A stretch of DNA of 64,000 nucleotides, taken from the NCBI GenBank assembly GCA_023053575.1, contig JAKZAP010000018.1:2294001-2358000 (forward strand), in the 5' to 3' direction. The notes under the pieces are model-generated. The model did no database searches, had not been told where the DNA came from, and saw nothing but the letters and a program-made list of their open reading frames with translations. Below, piece by piece: positions 1-10,150 of the stretch (its first letter is position 1; each line of letters begins with the position of its first letter). The stretch is from Branchinecta lynchi. Its lineage: Eukaryota > Arthropoda > Branchiopoda > Anostraca > Branchinectidae. The position numbers were made by a program, and so were the translations under genes.

Positions 1-425
1 ACTGTAATCGGACGGGAACTATTGCACAGTTCAGGGTCCTTGCCTCGCTTAAGGACAGATGTTACGGTTCCAACAAGGAAGCTATTCGGGACCTGAGATT
101 GGGAAAGAAACATTTGGAACAGTAGTTGTAGATGTTGGATCAGAACAGGACATTCAGTTTTGAAGAACTCTGAAGAAATACCATCGATATCAACAGATCC
201 AGCCTTTTTTAGTCTGCAAACAGCCTTTTCGACAGCATTACTAGTAACCGCAAAAACAGAAGATTGAGAAATTTTAACAGGGAGAAACCTTGAAAGTAAA
301 GAATCGAAAACTGTTGCACACGCATATTGCACTGAGTGAACAAGTTGCGATAATGGTTTATCCAGTCAGAGGAGGTCAGTTTTGACGGAGACACGGCACA
401 ACACTTGTCCGAAAGAAGCACTTTA
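1..425 (-). pseudogene. LINE ORF2 continuation: linker and N-terminal reverse transcriptase (partial, frameshifted)
   Basis: Read on the minus strand, this stretch continues the endonuclease ORF after a shift of frame near 425. It first gives an inter-domain linker containing SSDWINHYRNLF, then, in a further frame from about 240 down to 1, an RT N-terminus with KKAGSVDIDGISSEFF and finally NSSRPIT, which corresponds to the conserved RPI block that opens LINE polymerase domains. The catalytic FADD block lies outside the window. Two frame changes make this a pseudogene fragment, unless assembly errors explain them. The family assignment rests on position behind the endonuclease and on the DxDG and RPI blocks. 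Confidence 0.7.
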
Positions 426-1551
426 TTCCAAGACGGTCTGTAGGGGCATCAGCGCCATTTAAACGTGCGGATTTCAAACAATTCTTATACTCCCGCTTTG
501 TCTTCTTTTTAAGGTCAAACACGGTTCCACTGATAGGGCGTTTACAAGCTATCCATAGTCTCAAACAAAATTTCGCATGATTTTTGGCTTTCTTAACCTC
601 CGGACAAACTCTCCAAAGCCGCCTTCGGGTTCCAACCCTAACATGTTCGAATGGTATGGCTACGTTAGCGGCAGTCTTCAAGCAATGAACGACCTCAGAG
701 TAATAAAAGTTCAAGTCGATGGAGGAACCAGCCACATGAAGACTAGTCTGGAGTAAGTTGAAGGGAATTTTCACAGCTGTCAAAAGGGTGATCAGTGTAG
801 CTATATACAGTACGAGGTCTAAACGATTCCAGTTCCTTTTCTTGATCCATGTCTGAGGTTGAGATGTAGTGCTTTTGACACAATCGGCGGGGAGTGCCAA
901 TTTGAAAGTCAACGGCAGATGGTCATCTTCAATTTTTTCGTCGTCAACTTCAACCGTTCCATCAGCTACAGATGGATGGGAGACTATAAGGTTGTCAAGG
1001 TTCGAAACGGTTCCGCCACGATTGTGTCTGTAGGTATACGGCAAGGACTTATCTACGATACAATACCCGCTAGGAAGAGACTCGGTAAACAGGTCAGTGC
1101 GTATCGAAGGAGCCAGGATGTTGGTATTCAAATCACCAACAAGAATCAAGTTAAGACCTTTGCTACTGATGTCTGAAAGGAGAGACTTGATCTTGTTACA
1201 AGATTTAGCAAATAATCCAAATGAAGCGAGGTTGCGACGGTCGCATGGAAGATATGCGTTAACTAGAACGAGATCGCCAAACTGTACAGCTAGCGTCAGT
1301 CTATCCGAAAGAAAGACAGTTGGAGGTCTGAGGCAACAGGAAGAACGGATAAAAATTGCTAGTCCACCGGAAGGAAGGCCTCTCGTTTTTCTAGCAGGTT
1401 GCACGAATATATAGTGATCGACCGAACGGCGCAGACTGTCGGAGCTAGTAGTGGAAAGAAGATGCTCTTGAAGGATTAGCACATCAGTTTCGGAGAGTAA
1501 TCGATCCAGTTCAAGGTCCTTATCTTTTGTCCCATTTATGTTCAAAGACAC
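376..1551 (-). CDS. LINE ORF2 N-terminus: apurinic/apyrimidinic-like endonuclease
   Basis: This 391-residue ORF begins with SLNINGTKDKDLELDRLL followed by VLILQEHLL, the usual start of the EEP (exonuclease-endonuclease-phosphatase) fold in LINEs. Mid-protein it has NLILVGDLNTN (residues ~135-145), the D-x-N metal-binding block, and later SNLDNLIVS and DDHLPLTF, the terminal D-H catalytic motif. This domain nicks target DNA to prime reverse transcription. The ORF overlaps the end of ORF1 by about ten bases, so ORF2 is likely made by reinitiation or shunting, as in other two-ORF LINEs. The last ~15 residues are probably an out-of-frame tail caused by the shift near 425. The domain call is firm; activity of this copy is doubtful. 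Confidence 0.85.
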   Translation of the reverse strand: MSLNINGTKDKDLELDRLLSETDVLILQEHLLSTTSSDSLRRSVDHYIFVQPARKTRGLPSGGLAIFIRSSCCLRPPTVFLSDRLTLAVQFGDLVLVNAYLPCDRRNLASFGLFAKSCNKIKSLLSDISSKGLNLILVGDLNTNILAPSIRTDLFTESLPSGYCIVDKSLPYTYRHNRGGTVSNLDNLIVSHPSVADGTVEVDDEKIEDDHLPLTFKLALPADCVKSTTSQPQTWIKKRNWNRLDLVLYIATLITLLTAVKIPFNLLQTSLHVAGSSIDLNFYYSEVVHCLKTAANVAIPFEHVRVGTRRRLWRVCPEVKKAKNHAKFCLRLWIACKRPISGTVFDLKKKTKREYKNCLKSARLNGADAPTDRLGIKCFFRTSVVPCLRQN

Positions 1552-2699
1552 ACAAGGGAGTGCTTTAAAATCTGAGCCATTACACCGTTATTTTCAATGC
1601 GTTTTTTTATTTTCGGGCACCGAAAACTGAAAGACACATGGTCCCCATCACAATTGGCACATTTTGGGGGTAGGCTACAAGGCAAGTCTCTTGAATATAC
1701 GTGACACCCAGAGCATCTAGCACATTTAGGCGTATCTCTCGGAAGTGGACATCTATCAACAACATGGTCCAGTGACTGACAACGGAAACATCTTTTTGGC
1801 ATGCGATGAAATTCATGGACACGGAAATGCTCGTAACCGATTTTAACTCCACACTTTAAAGCTCTTAAGAGGGAAGCTTGATCCACATAGCCAACCTTGA
1901 AAGACCGGGAATTTGAGATCTGCGAGACTTCCACGGCATCAAGCAAACACTTCAAATCACTAGAAGAGATGCGCTCTGGAATACTTCGTATTACCCCAAA
2001 GAATCTTGGTTGTATGACCTTAGTGGTAACCCCGGGCGGAAGACCCTTTGTTATGAATTTGGCAAAAATGTCAGCATATGTCGCACTCGAAGTCTGTACA
2101 ACTAGACGGTTTTGCCTGACACTAGCTTTGGCGTTTGTGATGCCATCTCGACCCTCAACGGAATCGACGTCACACAGAGAAGGAGGGATATTGTCCACAA
2201 TAACAGTGTGCACAGGCGAGGGGGTCGTGATTGTTTGATTCGACATTCCAAAGACAGGAGTGGACCCCTCATGTTTTGCAATTCGATCATTAATGAACCG
2301 AATATCCTTGGCACACGCATTGATCTGGCTGGTCAGGAGAGAGTAAGCCATGGCTGGAATAACGGGCACTTCGTTCGGGAACCTGATAACGAAGTCAGGT
2401 AGCTCAACATTGTCATTGTCAAAACGTTTGAATGCAGCGGTGAGGTCTGCTAAATGATTAGCAGATGTGTTTCGTTTTGGCGGGAGCTCCGGGGCGAAAA
2501 CACAGGACCAGAATAGCTTCTTAGCCGTGACTACCGCTTCAACGGGAAAGAATTCAGCTGCAAACTTCCTGACCACATCTTCGTCAACACCAACATCGAG
2601 GCTTTTTTGAAAAAAATTCAGCACTGGTTGATAGTAGAGTCCACTCCACGAACAACCATTGTTATCCGTTGGCGCCATGCCCAAGGTCGAGACAACCAA
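1542..2699 (-). CDS. LINE ORF1 protein with three CCHC-type zinc knuckles
   Basis: This 385-residue gag-like ORF1 has a central region resembling an RNA-recognition fold and a C-terminal cluster of cysteines. Knuckle one is CFRCQSLDHVVDRC (CX2CX4HX4C, residues ~305-318). The second (CARC...C) is irregular. The third is CANCDGDHVSFSFRC (CX2CX4HX5C). ORF1 proteins of this type coat the LINE RNA and accompany it in a ribonucleoprotein. The ORF is intact from an ATG near 2699 or at a slightly downstream Met. Its stop overlaps the start of the endonuclease ORF. Triple knuckles are common in I/Jockey-like elements and rare in L1, which supports that placement, but the clade is inference. Confidence 0.8.
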   Translation of the reverse strand: MVVSTLGMAPTDNNGCSWSGLYYQPVLNFFQKSLDVGVDEDVVRKFAAEFFPVEAVVTAKKLFWSCVFAPELPPKRNTSANHLADLTAAFKRFDNDNVELPDFVIRFPNEVPVIPAMAYSLLTSQINACAKDIRFINDRIAKHEGSTPVFGMSNQTITTPSPVHTVIVDNIPPSLCDVDSVEGRDGITNAKASVRQNRLVVQTSSATYADIFAKFITKGLPPGVTTKVIQPRFFGVIRSIPERISSSDLKCLLDAVEVSQISNSRSFKVGYVDQASLLRALKCGVKIGYEHFRVHEFHRMPKRCFRCQSLDHVVDRCPLPRDTPKCARCSGCHVYSRDLPCSLPPKCANCDGDHVSFSFRCPKIKKRIENNGVMAQILKHSLVCL

Positions 2700-2764
2700 A
2701 CGGTCGTTTGAAGACAGAAACCGTAGAACTTTATCCTTCCAAACTCGAATGAAAATTGCGACTG

Positions 2765-2919
2765 ATCACCTCGACGGTTAGAAGAAGACTATGAGACGCA
2801 GTGCTTTGTTTTGTATTATTTGGGTTCTTTTATAATTGGCAAAGAAATTACTTGCCCAAACAGAACAATCGTACGTGATGTAAGGATGCACAATAGCACT
2901 GTTTAACAGTTTGACAACT
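2765..2919 (-). pseudogene. C-terminal reverse transcriptase fragment of a LINE split by a hAT element
   Basis: The minus strand encodes VVKLLNSAIVHPYITYDC, the block after the polymerase core found in many LINEs (VKLYNSLIHPYLSYG-like), then IIQNKALRLI, another conserved thumb-region block. The reading continues logically from the RT on the far side of the hAT insertion (4845 onward), so these are two halves of one element. The fragment stops near 2765, where the neighbouring LINE's 5' region begins. It is only about 155 bp and ends in stop codons, so it is not functional. Confidence 0.75.
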
Positions 2920-2927
2920 GCTATCGG
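2920..2927. repeat. 8-bp target-site duplication, left copy (GCTATCGG)
   Basis: GCTATCGG sits directly before the CAGGGGCGTC terminus at 2928 and recurs exactly at 4837-4844 after the other terminus. Eight-base duplications are the hallmark of hAT-superfamily insertion. Confidence 0.9.
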
Positions 2928-2989
2928 CAGGGGCGTCACTATGGGGGGGGGGAGGGGGGGGGCTTCCCCCCCCTAAAGGTCCTGAGAAA

Positions 2990-3880
2990 GTACTTTCGTC
3001 GGGCGAAGACAAAATAATATTTTGTATCGCATCGGTCGATTCGTCGGCACATCGGATGTTTTTATATGCAAGAAATAAAATCTTGCAAACGTTTGTCTGG
3101 CAAAACACTGACGAAATCAAATTCTGCATGCTTTTGTCGTTCCTCGGTATTCTCGTCGGCACATCGGGTTCTTTTTATACAGAAGGAATCCAGAAGAAAT
3201 AAAAACAAATTAAGTTTTTGTCGGGCGTCGGTCGACTCGTCGGCATTTGTCGACTCGTCAACATTTGTCAGGCAAAGCACTGGAGAAATCGAATTCTGCA
3301 GGCTTTTGTCGTGCCTCGGTTCATTGGCACATCGGGATCTTTTTATACATAAGAAATCCAGAAGAAATTCTTTTTTAAGCTTTTGTCGGGCGTCGGTCAA
3401 CTCGTCGGCATATCGGGTTCTACTTATACGTAAGAAATCACATTTTGCAAACTTTGTCGGGCGCACCCAGGAAGTTTAAGTTTCATTGGCACAAGGGGTT
3501 ATTTTTACACGTGTGAGTCAAGTTCTGTACAGTCTAGTCGAGCAAAACACAGAACAAATCAAATGCTCGATGGTTTTCTCGGGCGTCGGTATTCTCGTCG
3601 GCACATCGGGTTCTTTTTACAAAAAAAAAAAAAAAAAAATCAAATTCTGTAACTTTTTATCGGGCGCATGCCGAAAGTTCAAGTCTCGTCGGTACATCGG
3701 CTTCTATATACGCGTAAAAAATAAAGTTTTTTACAATCTTGTCGGGCAGAACACAAAAGAAATCGAATTGTGAATGCTTTTGTCGGGCGTCGATGTTCTT
3801 GTCCGCACACCGGGTCTTTTATACGTAAGAAATCAAATACTGCAAACATTTGTCGGTCGCAAATTTTTCCGGAAAAATAC
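2990..3880 (+). repeat. Degenerate ~115-bp tandem array inside the hAT element
   Basis: Units contain TTTTGTCGGGCGTCGGT, then CGTCGGCACATCGGGTTC, then TTTTTATACATAAGAAATC, then a short spacer before the next TTTTGTCGGG. At least seven diverged units can be followed, with period varying around 100-130 bp. The open frames seen across this stretch are by-products of the repeat. Confidence 0.75.
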
Positions 3881-4720
3881 AGATTTTAAAAAAAAATCGC
3901 CGGCGTTGCTTAGTTCAACTTGTTCTGGGTACAGTCGCTGGAAGCTTCGCTTCTTAGCAAAAGTTGAAACGAAAAGCCGAATATGTGAAATTAAATATAT
4001 GTATTTACATCAAAGGAAAAATGTCAACTGATGCATTACAGTAAGTTTTACACAAAATTTCGCCTGCGGCGCATTTTGTAGTATTCCCTATTTGGAAGAA
4101 TGGTGTATCATTTAGTTTTCCTTTTAGAATAGAAATTCTTGGGGTTTGAAAAACGTTAAAAGCCGGAAATTGTATGGTACTATAGCTGAATTTTCCGCAA
4201 AAAAAAACAGATTAAAAAAGTTTTGCCTGCGGCGCTTGGTTTAACTTGCCTTGGTACAGTCGTTGGAAGCTTCGCTTTCCAGCGAAAGTTATAATGAAAA
4301 GCCGAATATGTGAACTTTAAAATTCGAAATTATACCAAAGGAATAACCTCAATTGATGCGTTGTTACAGTTAGTTCACAAAAAATTTCGCCTGCGGCGCA
4401 TTTTGTAGTATTCTTTATTTAGAAGAACAGTGTTTCATTTAGCTTGGCGTTTTAGGATTGAAATTCGCTGAAACACGTTAAAAGCTAGAACTGTATGGTA
4501 GGTATAGCTAAATTTTTCCGGAAAAAAAGGCAGATTTAAAAAATTTCGCCTACGGCGCTTAGTTTAACTTGTTCTTGGTACAGTCGTTGGAAGCTTCGCT
4601 TTTTAGCGAAGGTTAAAATGAAAAGCCAGATATGTGAACTTAAAATACGAAATTACATCAAAGGAATAATCTCAACTGATGCATTACAGTTAGTTTTACC
4701 CCGATTCTATTCTGTGCTGG
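3880..4720 (+). repeat. Three ~310-330 bp tandem units inside the hAT element
   Basis: Each unit has CGCCTGCGGCGCATTTTG or a variant, then a TTGGAAGCTTCGCTT...AGCGAAAGTT segment that can form a hairpin (AAGCTTCGCTT against AGCGAAG), then GAAAAGCCGAATATGTGAA. Units begin near 3900, 4230 and 4560 and are 80-90% alike by eye. The conserved hairpins in each unit are the most regular part. Confidence 0.75.
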
Positions 4721-4836
4721 CGGGAAATGTACGCCGTTGCAGAAGCGGCAACGGCGTGTTTTGTCGGCACATTTTTTAGTCCGTCGGCACAAACCGGACG
4801 TCCCCCCCCAAATGTAAAAGGCTAGTGACGTCCCTG

Positions 4837-4844
4837 GCTATCGG
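4837..4844. repeat. 8-bp target-site duplication, right copy (GCTATCGG)
   Basis: Exact match to the left copy at 2920-2927, directly after the CCCTG terminus of the hAT element. Confidence 0.9.
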
Positions 4845-6240
4845 GAACACATTTTCAGCCTCCTCATCACTCCCAATCCTCTAGCTGCTTTTGCCGATAC
4901 TATTTCACCATGCTTCTTCCAAGATAAATTGCAATCAATATAAAATCCGAGATATTTACAAGCAAACACCTGTGTTATGTTGACACCATTATAATATAGA
5001 ACATTGTCAAGAAGTTCGGGCAAACCAGTTCGACTAGACATCATAAAATTCGTTTTTCTTGGATTTACTGCAAGAGAGCTTAGATCTGGAAAAACATGAA
5101 GCCGACTCAGGACGTGGTTTGCTTTTTGCACAAGCTCTTTCAAAGTCCGGGCGAACACTGTGATAGCTATATCATCGGCGAAAGATGTTAAAACTGAATC
5201 GTTTAGATAAAATTAAGGGTATCCACATATACCAAGAATAGTAACGGGCCAAGGACTGACCCTTGGGGAACACCACAATTTATAGGCATAGCTGCACTAG
5301 ATATGTCACTCATCACCACCTTCATTGGTCTTCCGCACAGGTAAGACCGAAACCAACTTAATATCCTTAATTCTAAGATTTCGCAGCCTTTTCACTAAAA
5401 GTTCAAAATCCACATTGTCAAACGCCTTCTTCAAATCAATAAAAATAGTTAGAGGAATCAAATTATTTTCAAACGCACTATTTACACAATCTAAAAGGTG
5501 ATGAACGGCATGCACTGTAGAATGACCTTTTCTAAAACCAAACTGCGAGTCTGACAAAAATCCAAGCGAATTCATGTACTCGTATATTTTTTTATACAAT
5601 ACTTTTTCATAAATTTTTGAGAACAGCGGTAGAATAGATATCGGTCTCAAGTTGGAAATGTCTCTTTTATCATCTCCTTTATGGAGGGGATAACTTTTGC
5701 GCGCTTTAGTTCGTCAGGAAACACGCTTTTTTGAACAGATAAATTGACTAGATATAAGATGACAGGTAAGAGATACGCAGCAACTGTTTTAAAAGCTTTG
5801 ATATTTAGGCCATCAACACCAGCTGCATTGGATTTGATCGATTTCACTGCTTGGGTAATGTCATCCATAGTACACTCAGTAAACTGAAATGAGTGGTGAA
5901 GACCACGGTCATCGTCAAACTCCTCAGTGTCTAGCTGTCCGCTCTGATCTTTTGCCTCTTGGTTTATTTGCGATCCTATTTTGATAAAAAAAAACTTACA
6001 AAAACTCTTCACTGACTTCTTCCCTCCCACTCACAGTTCTTTCACCTAAGGCTAACTGTTCAGTTGATGCTGAATCCTTACCATTACCTAGAACACTTTT
6101 AATAGTCAGCTCCTATAATGTCTCCTTTCTGCGATTCTAATTTTTCTCTGAAATACTCTCTCATAGCCGTTCGCCGTGCAGAGTTCTCCTTATTTCTTGC
6201 CTTTCTGTATTCTTCCCAACTGTCTTACTTGCCATAGAAA
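4845..6240 (-). pseudogene. LINE reverse transcriptase, frameshifted (5' part of the hAT-split element)
   Basis: Minus-strand segments in changing frames give an ordered RT: KSNAAGVDGLNIKAF (~5800), RPISILPLFSKIYEKV (~5630), SDSQFGFRKGHSTVHAV (~5530), FIDLKKAFDNVDFELL (~5430), then GVPQGSVLGPLLFLVY near 5265 and an FADD-like block near 5180. The tail PRKTNFMMSS and YLGFYIDCNLSWKKH follow. The polymerase palm is recognisable, but at least three frameshifts or stops interrupt it. The CR1/L2/Jockey-type spacing of RPI, QFGFRKG, D-KAFD and GVPQGSVLGP supports a non-LTR polymerase. Upstream (6030-6240) only a basic linker is seen; the endonuclease is missing, as in a 5'-truncated copy. Confidence 0.85.
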
Positions 6241-6586
6241 ACCATATAAGATCTTTTCGATTTTCTCTCTTGTTGTTTGGGGCATTTGGGATATATTAGA
6301 AAAATACCATAATACCATAACCGATGGTTTTTGGTTACTACGATTTCACCCTTTCCACTATCCGTTCGTGGTTCAAAACACAATATCAGCCTTTATTTCA
6401 GCTTTTACTTATTTATTTTTATTTTTATATTACGCAGCGTCTTCTAATTACTAACTGAAATCCTACTCAAATCTAACTCTGCATTTCATTCACCAAATGC
6501 CCCGTGGGATTTTGGTCGGGCGCACAGCACACGAACGAAAATACAAAAACGCAAAGACGTGATGGGAGAATCCATCACATACAGTA
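6241..6586. other. Intergenic stretch, nothing recognised
   Basis: The sequence is A+T-rich with no conserved reading frame, terminal repeats or RNA gene that I can see. It separates two unrelated LINE remnants and may hold their decayed ends. Confidence 0.4.
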
Positions 6587-7830
6587 TTGGTTTATGTACT
6601 GAGGTTTTTGGAAAACCGTCAGTTTCCGGTTTTGCTCATACTGTACAGAAGCAATAGATTGGTCGCGACTTTATGCCAGTTTTGTGCTTCCGTCTTCTGC
6701 CATGTTTTCGAAAACCAGACACCAAGAATACTAATTTCTTTTGCTGTTCGTAGCCCGTGTAAGCTCGGTGCTTCGATGCTGTGTTCTTCCTCTGTTAAAA
6801 GCAGAACGTCACATTTGTCATTGCTCGATTTTAACGTAAAGGTCTCGCAGTATTTTTCAGCACCTAGAATTGCGTTCGGATGTTCACTATCGTCAACGGT
6901 AAAAGTGCTTAAGTCATCAACGAAACCTTTTACCTTCAAAGTTTTGCCTATCATTTTATTTACTCTGAGTTCTTTTTCTAGATGTTTTAGGAGAGTGTCA
7001 AAATATAGCTAAAAAAGTAATAGACTTAAAGGGCACCCTTGCCATAGCCCTGTAGTTTCTGTGAATGTTTCCGAGATTACTCCCGAAATTGCTACGACTA
7101 GAGTTTGCTTGGTGCATAACATCTTTAGCCACCCTGTAAATTGTCTGTCAAAACCGTAGAATTCCAAGACTATGAACAGCAGGATTCCCCTGATTCTGTC
7201 AAACGCTTTGCGCGTGCCAAAGGCTGGTAATCTCATTCGAAGGTTCTTCTTCCCTTTCTTTTCTTGTAAATATATAAGTAGGTCACGCATGCAGTCAAGG
7301 ATGTCCGATGTTTTTCTTTTATCGACTCCTCCTCTCTGTTTTTTGCTGAGACTAGTTGGCACCACTTCCATTAGAGGGTTCAATATCACTTTAGAGATAG
7401 CGACTGAGGTAGCGTTACAGGCCTCCAGTTATTTAAATTTTCTAGGTTCCCTTTTTTGGGGAATGAGTTTTGTTACTCCTGTCGTGTTGATCTCACCTTT
7501 CTGGTGGAGCACCGCGTTAAAAAGTGAACTCAGGACCACTGCAAAATCTGGTTTGAAAAGTGGGTCTTTAAACAGCTCGTAAGGGATTCCGTCGAGAGAC
7601 CACTTCCCATTGTTGGTCTGATTTATAGCATTTCATACTTCTTCAGGTTGGATGTTTTGACATAGCTTTCTGTTTTGCAAGCTATTGACTTTATTAAGAC
7701 ATATATTCGATAGAAAATCTTCGAGCTTTTCTACATCTTCTGTTGTTTCCTCCTGTTCTTTCTGTAAAACCTCCGGGCTTCCTGCAGTATCTCGTACCTT
7801 CGTACGTACTCTCCTGATTTTGTTCTGACC
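6587..7830 (-). pseudogene. L1/Tx1-like LINE reverse transcriptase (decayed)
   Basis: On the minus strand the order is GKWSLDGIPYELFKDPLF (~7600), TKLIPKKGT (~7475), NWRPVTLPQSLS (~7430), SLSKKQRGGVDKRKTSDI (~7350), GTRKAFDRI (~7200), then GLWQGCPLSLLLF (~7030) and GFVDDLSTFTVDD (~6900), the active-site block with the two aspartates. The LPYE, NWRP and QGCPLSP-like blocks are those of the L1/Tx1 group and differ from the neighbouring LINEs. Several frameshifts and stops are present and the domain ends around 6590. The expected RNase H is absent. It would have copied LINE RNA at a nicked target; this copy cannot. Confidence 0.8.
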
Positions 7831-7960
7831 CTAGATAGATAGATAGATAGATAGATTTATTAATTGCTAAGCAGCCCGAGGGCCATGGCAACAAAATAGC
7901 ACAAAAAATATCACATGCTAGAAGAAAACGCACAAAATAAAATAACAACACAAAAGAGAG
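7831..7960 (-). repeat. 3' end of another LINE/SINE family with (ATCT)n tail, inserted in the L1/Tx1-like LINE
   Basis: A (TAGA)n run at 7832-7855 is followed by TTTATTAATTGCTAAGCAGC and then GAGGGCCATGGCAAC. On the minus strand this is a 3' UTR with GTTGCCATGGCCCTC followed by a tetranucleotide tail. The same CCATGGCC core lies just ahead of the tails at 9898 and 52855. The insertion separates the RT (below 7830) from the linker and endonuclease (above 7970) of the host LINE. Confidence 0.6.
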
Positions 7961-7969
7961 AAAAAGCTG

Positions 7970-9040
7970 CTCCTTAATCTTTCTCTTCTCTAATAACCAT
8001 TTTCAAAATTTCTTTGTTATTTCCCTAATCCAAACATCTACTACTATGTTCCATTGGCTGCTTTCATTTTCTTCTTTTCTTTACAAATAATCGTCGTTGT
8101 TAACGGTTCGTTTTGAATTACCTTGTCAAGTTTCGTTCTTACCTTCATTTATTTGCTTGTTCTCACTGTGCACTTCAAAAACTCTTTATTTACTTCCTCG
8201 CCGTTGTTTATCTGGTGTTTCAGTGCGTAAAGCAACTTGTGAAGGTGCTCCAAATGTTTTTTCTCGATCCATATAGGTTTTTCAATATCGTTTTTGCTTT
8301 TTCTGTTATTTTCCTTTTTGCTGTTATTTCCCAGAACGATACTACATCTTCATTTTGCAATAATTTCATCTCTTCCACAAGACCTGATACGACTTTACGG
8401 ATTTCTAAATGCTTTAGGACATTTCCATAGAGTCTTTTTTGTAATTTTTCTTTCTATTTGCAAGCCGTCTTTGAAACTAAGAATAACTGCCAAGTGATCA
8501 GATAGGGCTGTGTAGATATTGAACTTCAGTCACCATTTGCTGCATACATTCTGTCAACTCGGGAGCCTCCCCCCTTCCATTTCCAGTTTATCCTGGTTTA
8601 ATCTTTCGTTCCCTTTCTTTCCTCCCATACTTCGATTAGATCAACACCCTTCACTAGTCTTTGTAATACTTTCGAAGATATGTCACGTTACTCTTTAAAT
8701 CCGCGTCTTTTTTATTTATGACGCAGTTACAGTCACCCATCAGAATAATCTGGGTCTTATGGATTAAGAAAGGAGCCAGCTCTCCCTCGAAAAATCTTCT
8801 CTTTCTTTTCTCTTACTGGACCCAGAAGGTGCGTAAACATTAACGAACTGAATATTACCAATTTGACACTCGATTATCTGGCCTTTTCCGTCTATCCTTA
8901 CGTTCTTCACATTAATACCTTTTCTATAGATTATTGCAACACTTCCTCCTCCAATTTTCGTATTGGTTTGAAACAGAAATTCTGGACTCAGATTGTCTAG
9001 ATGGTCTTTGTTCATTTCTTGCGCGATCATTTTGTTAATT
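7970..9040 (-). pseudogene. L1/Tx1-like LINE endonuclease and linker (decayed)
   Basis: The minus strand gives an endonuclease core between 9030 and 8560: EMNKDHLDNLSPEFLFQT, GGGSVAIIYRKGI, IGNIQFVNVYAPSG, then, after a frame change, QIILMGDCNCVINKKDADL (the D-x-N metal site) and later a WxWxG block near 8585. The GSVAIIY, VYAPSG and GDxN order is that of Tx1/L1 endonucleases. From ~8550 to 7970 a lysine-rich linker with many stops leads toward the RT at 7830. The endonuclease N-terminus is not recognisable above 9040. This region and 6587-7830 are one element, split by the insertion at 7831-7960. Confidence 0.7.
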
Positions 9041-9858
9041 TATAAAAAATGTCTTAAAAGCTTTCTGTCTGACTTTTAGTTAAGGTCGTTTAAGTTGATC
9101 GTAATTACTTTTTTTTTTTCATAACGTTCTCCTTCTTGTCTGGTCTCAGAGCTTTCGTTATAGACTTTCGGCTTTCTACAGACTTCTAGACTTTCGGCAA
9201 TCAAAGTGAGTGAGGTCATCATCTGAAGCTACAGAAACTGATTTTATTACCTTCGCATACCCCTTGAAAGGGACTTGCGTAACCCTTTGGTTACGCGTAC
9301 CACCGGTTGGGAACCACTGATCTACGTTAACAGTGAGGTCTAACAACCGATCAGTAAACTACCGTTAGAAAAGAAAAACAGCTCAAGGAAGGATGCTACC
9401 GGCCTTTTTATATTTAAAACAAAACGTTTCAATAGTCAACAAATTACCTAACCCTTCAGGTAAGTTGCCCAATACTTGCCGACTTTGAGGTGTTCGTGTT
9501 TCGTTGTAGACATCACGTCGTCATTTATAAGCGTTCCAGAAGCCACGGAGGCCACTTGCATAATGGACGGCCAGTGTCGGTCTACGTAACGTCAGAGGCA
9601 AAGTCGATAATTGGCGGAAGAGGTCGTCTTGCGGATAAACTAGTTCAAACTGCTTGGCTGCTTAGCTTGAGAACAACAGTCCAAGCTGTTCCAGTAGTTA
9701 CATGTCAGTACCGCAAAAACGAAAAGGGGCGGAGGTCAGTTCTGAGAAAGGAAAAAGCGCGTAATGTAAAAAAAGCGACAGGACAAGTACCGTTACGGTC
9801 AAAGTAGCGAAAGCTATTGTCGCGTAGACTAGGCTCAGGACAAGTCAACTGGCATTAG
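9041..9858. other. Mostly unassigned sequence with a possible hAT terminus at 9250-9319
   Basis: No credible gene is visible. At 9305-9319 the plus strand ends GGTTGGGAACCACTG, whose reverse complement CAGTGGTTCCCAACC is a terminal sequence common among hAT elements. It is preceded by a short palindrome around GTAACCCTTTGGTTAC. I found no matching left end or 8-bp duplication, so it is probably a solitary or truncated terminus. An open frame at 9490-9807 has no recognisable motif. Confidence 0.35.
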
Positions 9859-10150
9859 GTAAGATAAGATAAGATTTATTTCCGTAAAAATCACAAAGGG
9901 CCATGGAAACAACAAAACAACACCAACATAAGACCATAACCTCAACCACTTTTTACAATAAATTTCCTTGTGAATCATGGCCACCCTTAGGAATCTTCCC
10001 AAATTTCTAATATCTCTAAGACTTCTTGAAAAATTTGTTTAAACCTTTCCTCCCCCAAAATCATTTCCCAAAATATTTTCTTCCTCAGGTCTTTTAACTC
10101 CTGACACTCACCCATTAAATGGAAAACACATCCATTCATTTTTAATTGAT
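9859..10150 (-). mobile_element. 5'-truncated copy of the 3' end of the 47.9-52.9 kb LINE
   Basis: Read on the minus strand, this matches 52620-52905 closely: the C-terminal CQELKDLRKEIF region, the stop, the 3' UTR with TTTCCATGGCCCTTTGTG, AAATAAATC and the (TTATC)n tail, which appears here as TAAGATAAGATAAGAT at 9859. It starts abruptly near 10150, as expected for target-primed reverse transcription that stopped early. This shows the family has made copies in this genome. Confidence 0.85.

Larger units (their letters stand above)
1..2750 (-). mobile_element. Non-LTR retrotransposon (LINE), 3' part beyond the window
   Basis: On the minus strand the order is ORF1 with zinc knuckles, apurinic endonuclease, then the beginning of a reverse transcriptase that leaves the window at position 1. 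ORF1 and ORF2 overlap by about 10 bp. The two-ORF layout with a CCHC-bearing ORF1 resembles the I/Jockey-like part of LINE diversity, but the clade is inferred. The 5' end is placed near 2750, where the sequence changes to another LINE's reverse transcriptase. A frameshift near 425 separates the endonuclease ORF from the RT reading frame, so this copy is probably inactive. Confidence 0.8.
2928..4836. mobile_element. Non-autonomous hAT-type DNA transposon, 1909 bp, inserted in a LINE
   Basis: The left end reads CAGGGGCGTCACTA and the right end is its near-perfect reverse complement (TAGTGACGTCCCTG), giving 14-bp terminal inverted repeats with one mismatch. Exact 8-bp duplications (GCTATCGG) flank the element. 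Both observations are diagnostic of the hAT superfamily. No transposase is visible: the short ORFs inside only follow repeat units. Subterminal G-runs (2942-2975, and C-run near 4802) are followed inward by two tandem arrays that fill the interior. Removing the element rejoins two parts of a LINE reverse transcriptase. Mobility would need a transposase supplied in trans. Confidence 0.9.

Noticed and set aside
3062..3880. Several overlapping ORFs of about 100 codons
   Set aside because: They follow the tandem units of the hAT element on both strands and have no conserved motif.
6176..6454. A hydrophobic 92-residue plus-strand ORF
   Set aside because: T-rich composition explains its hydrophobicity, and the LINE RT reads on the other strand next to it.
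9490..9807. A basic 105-residue ORF
   Set aside because: No motif, no start context, and it lies in unassigned sequence.
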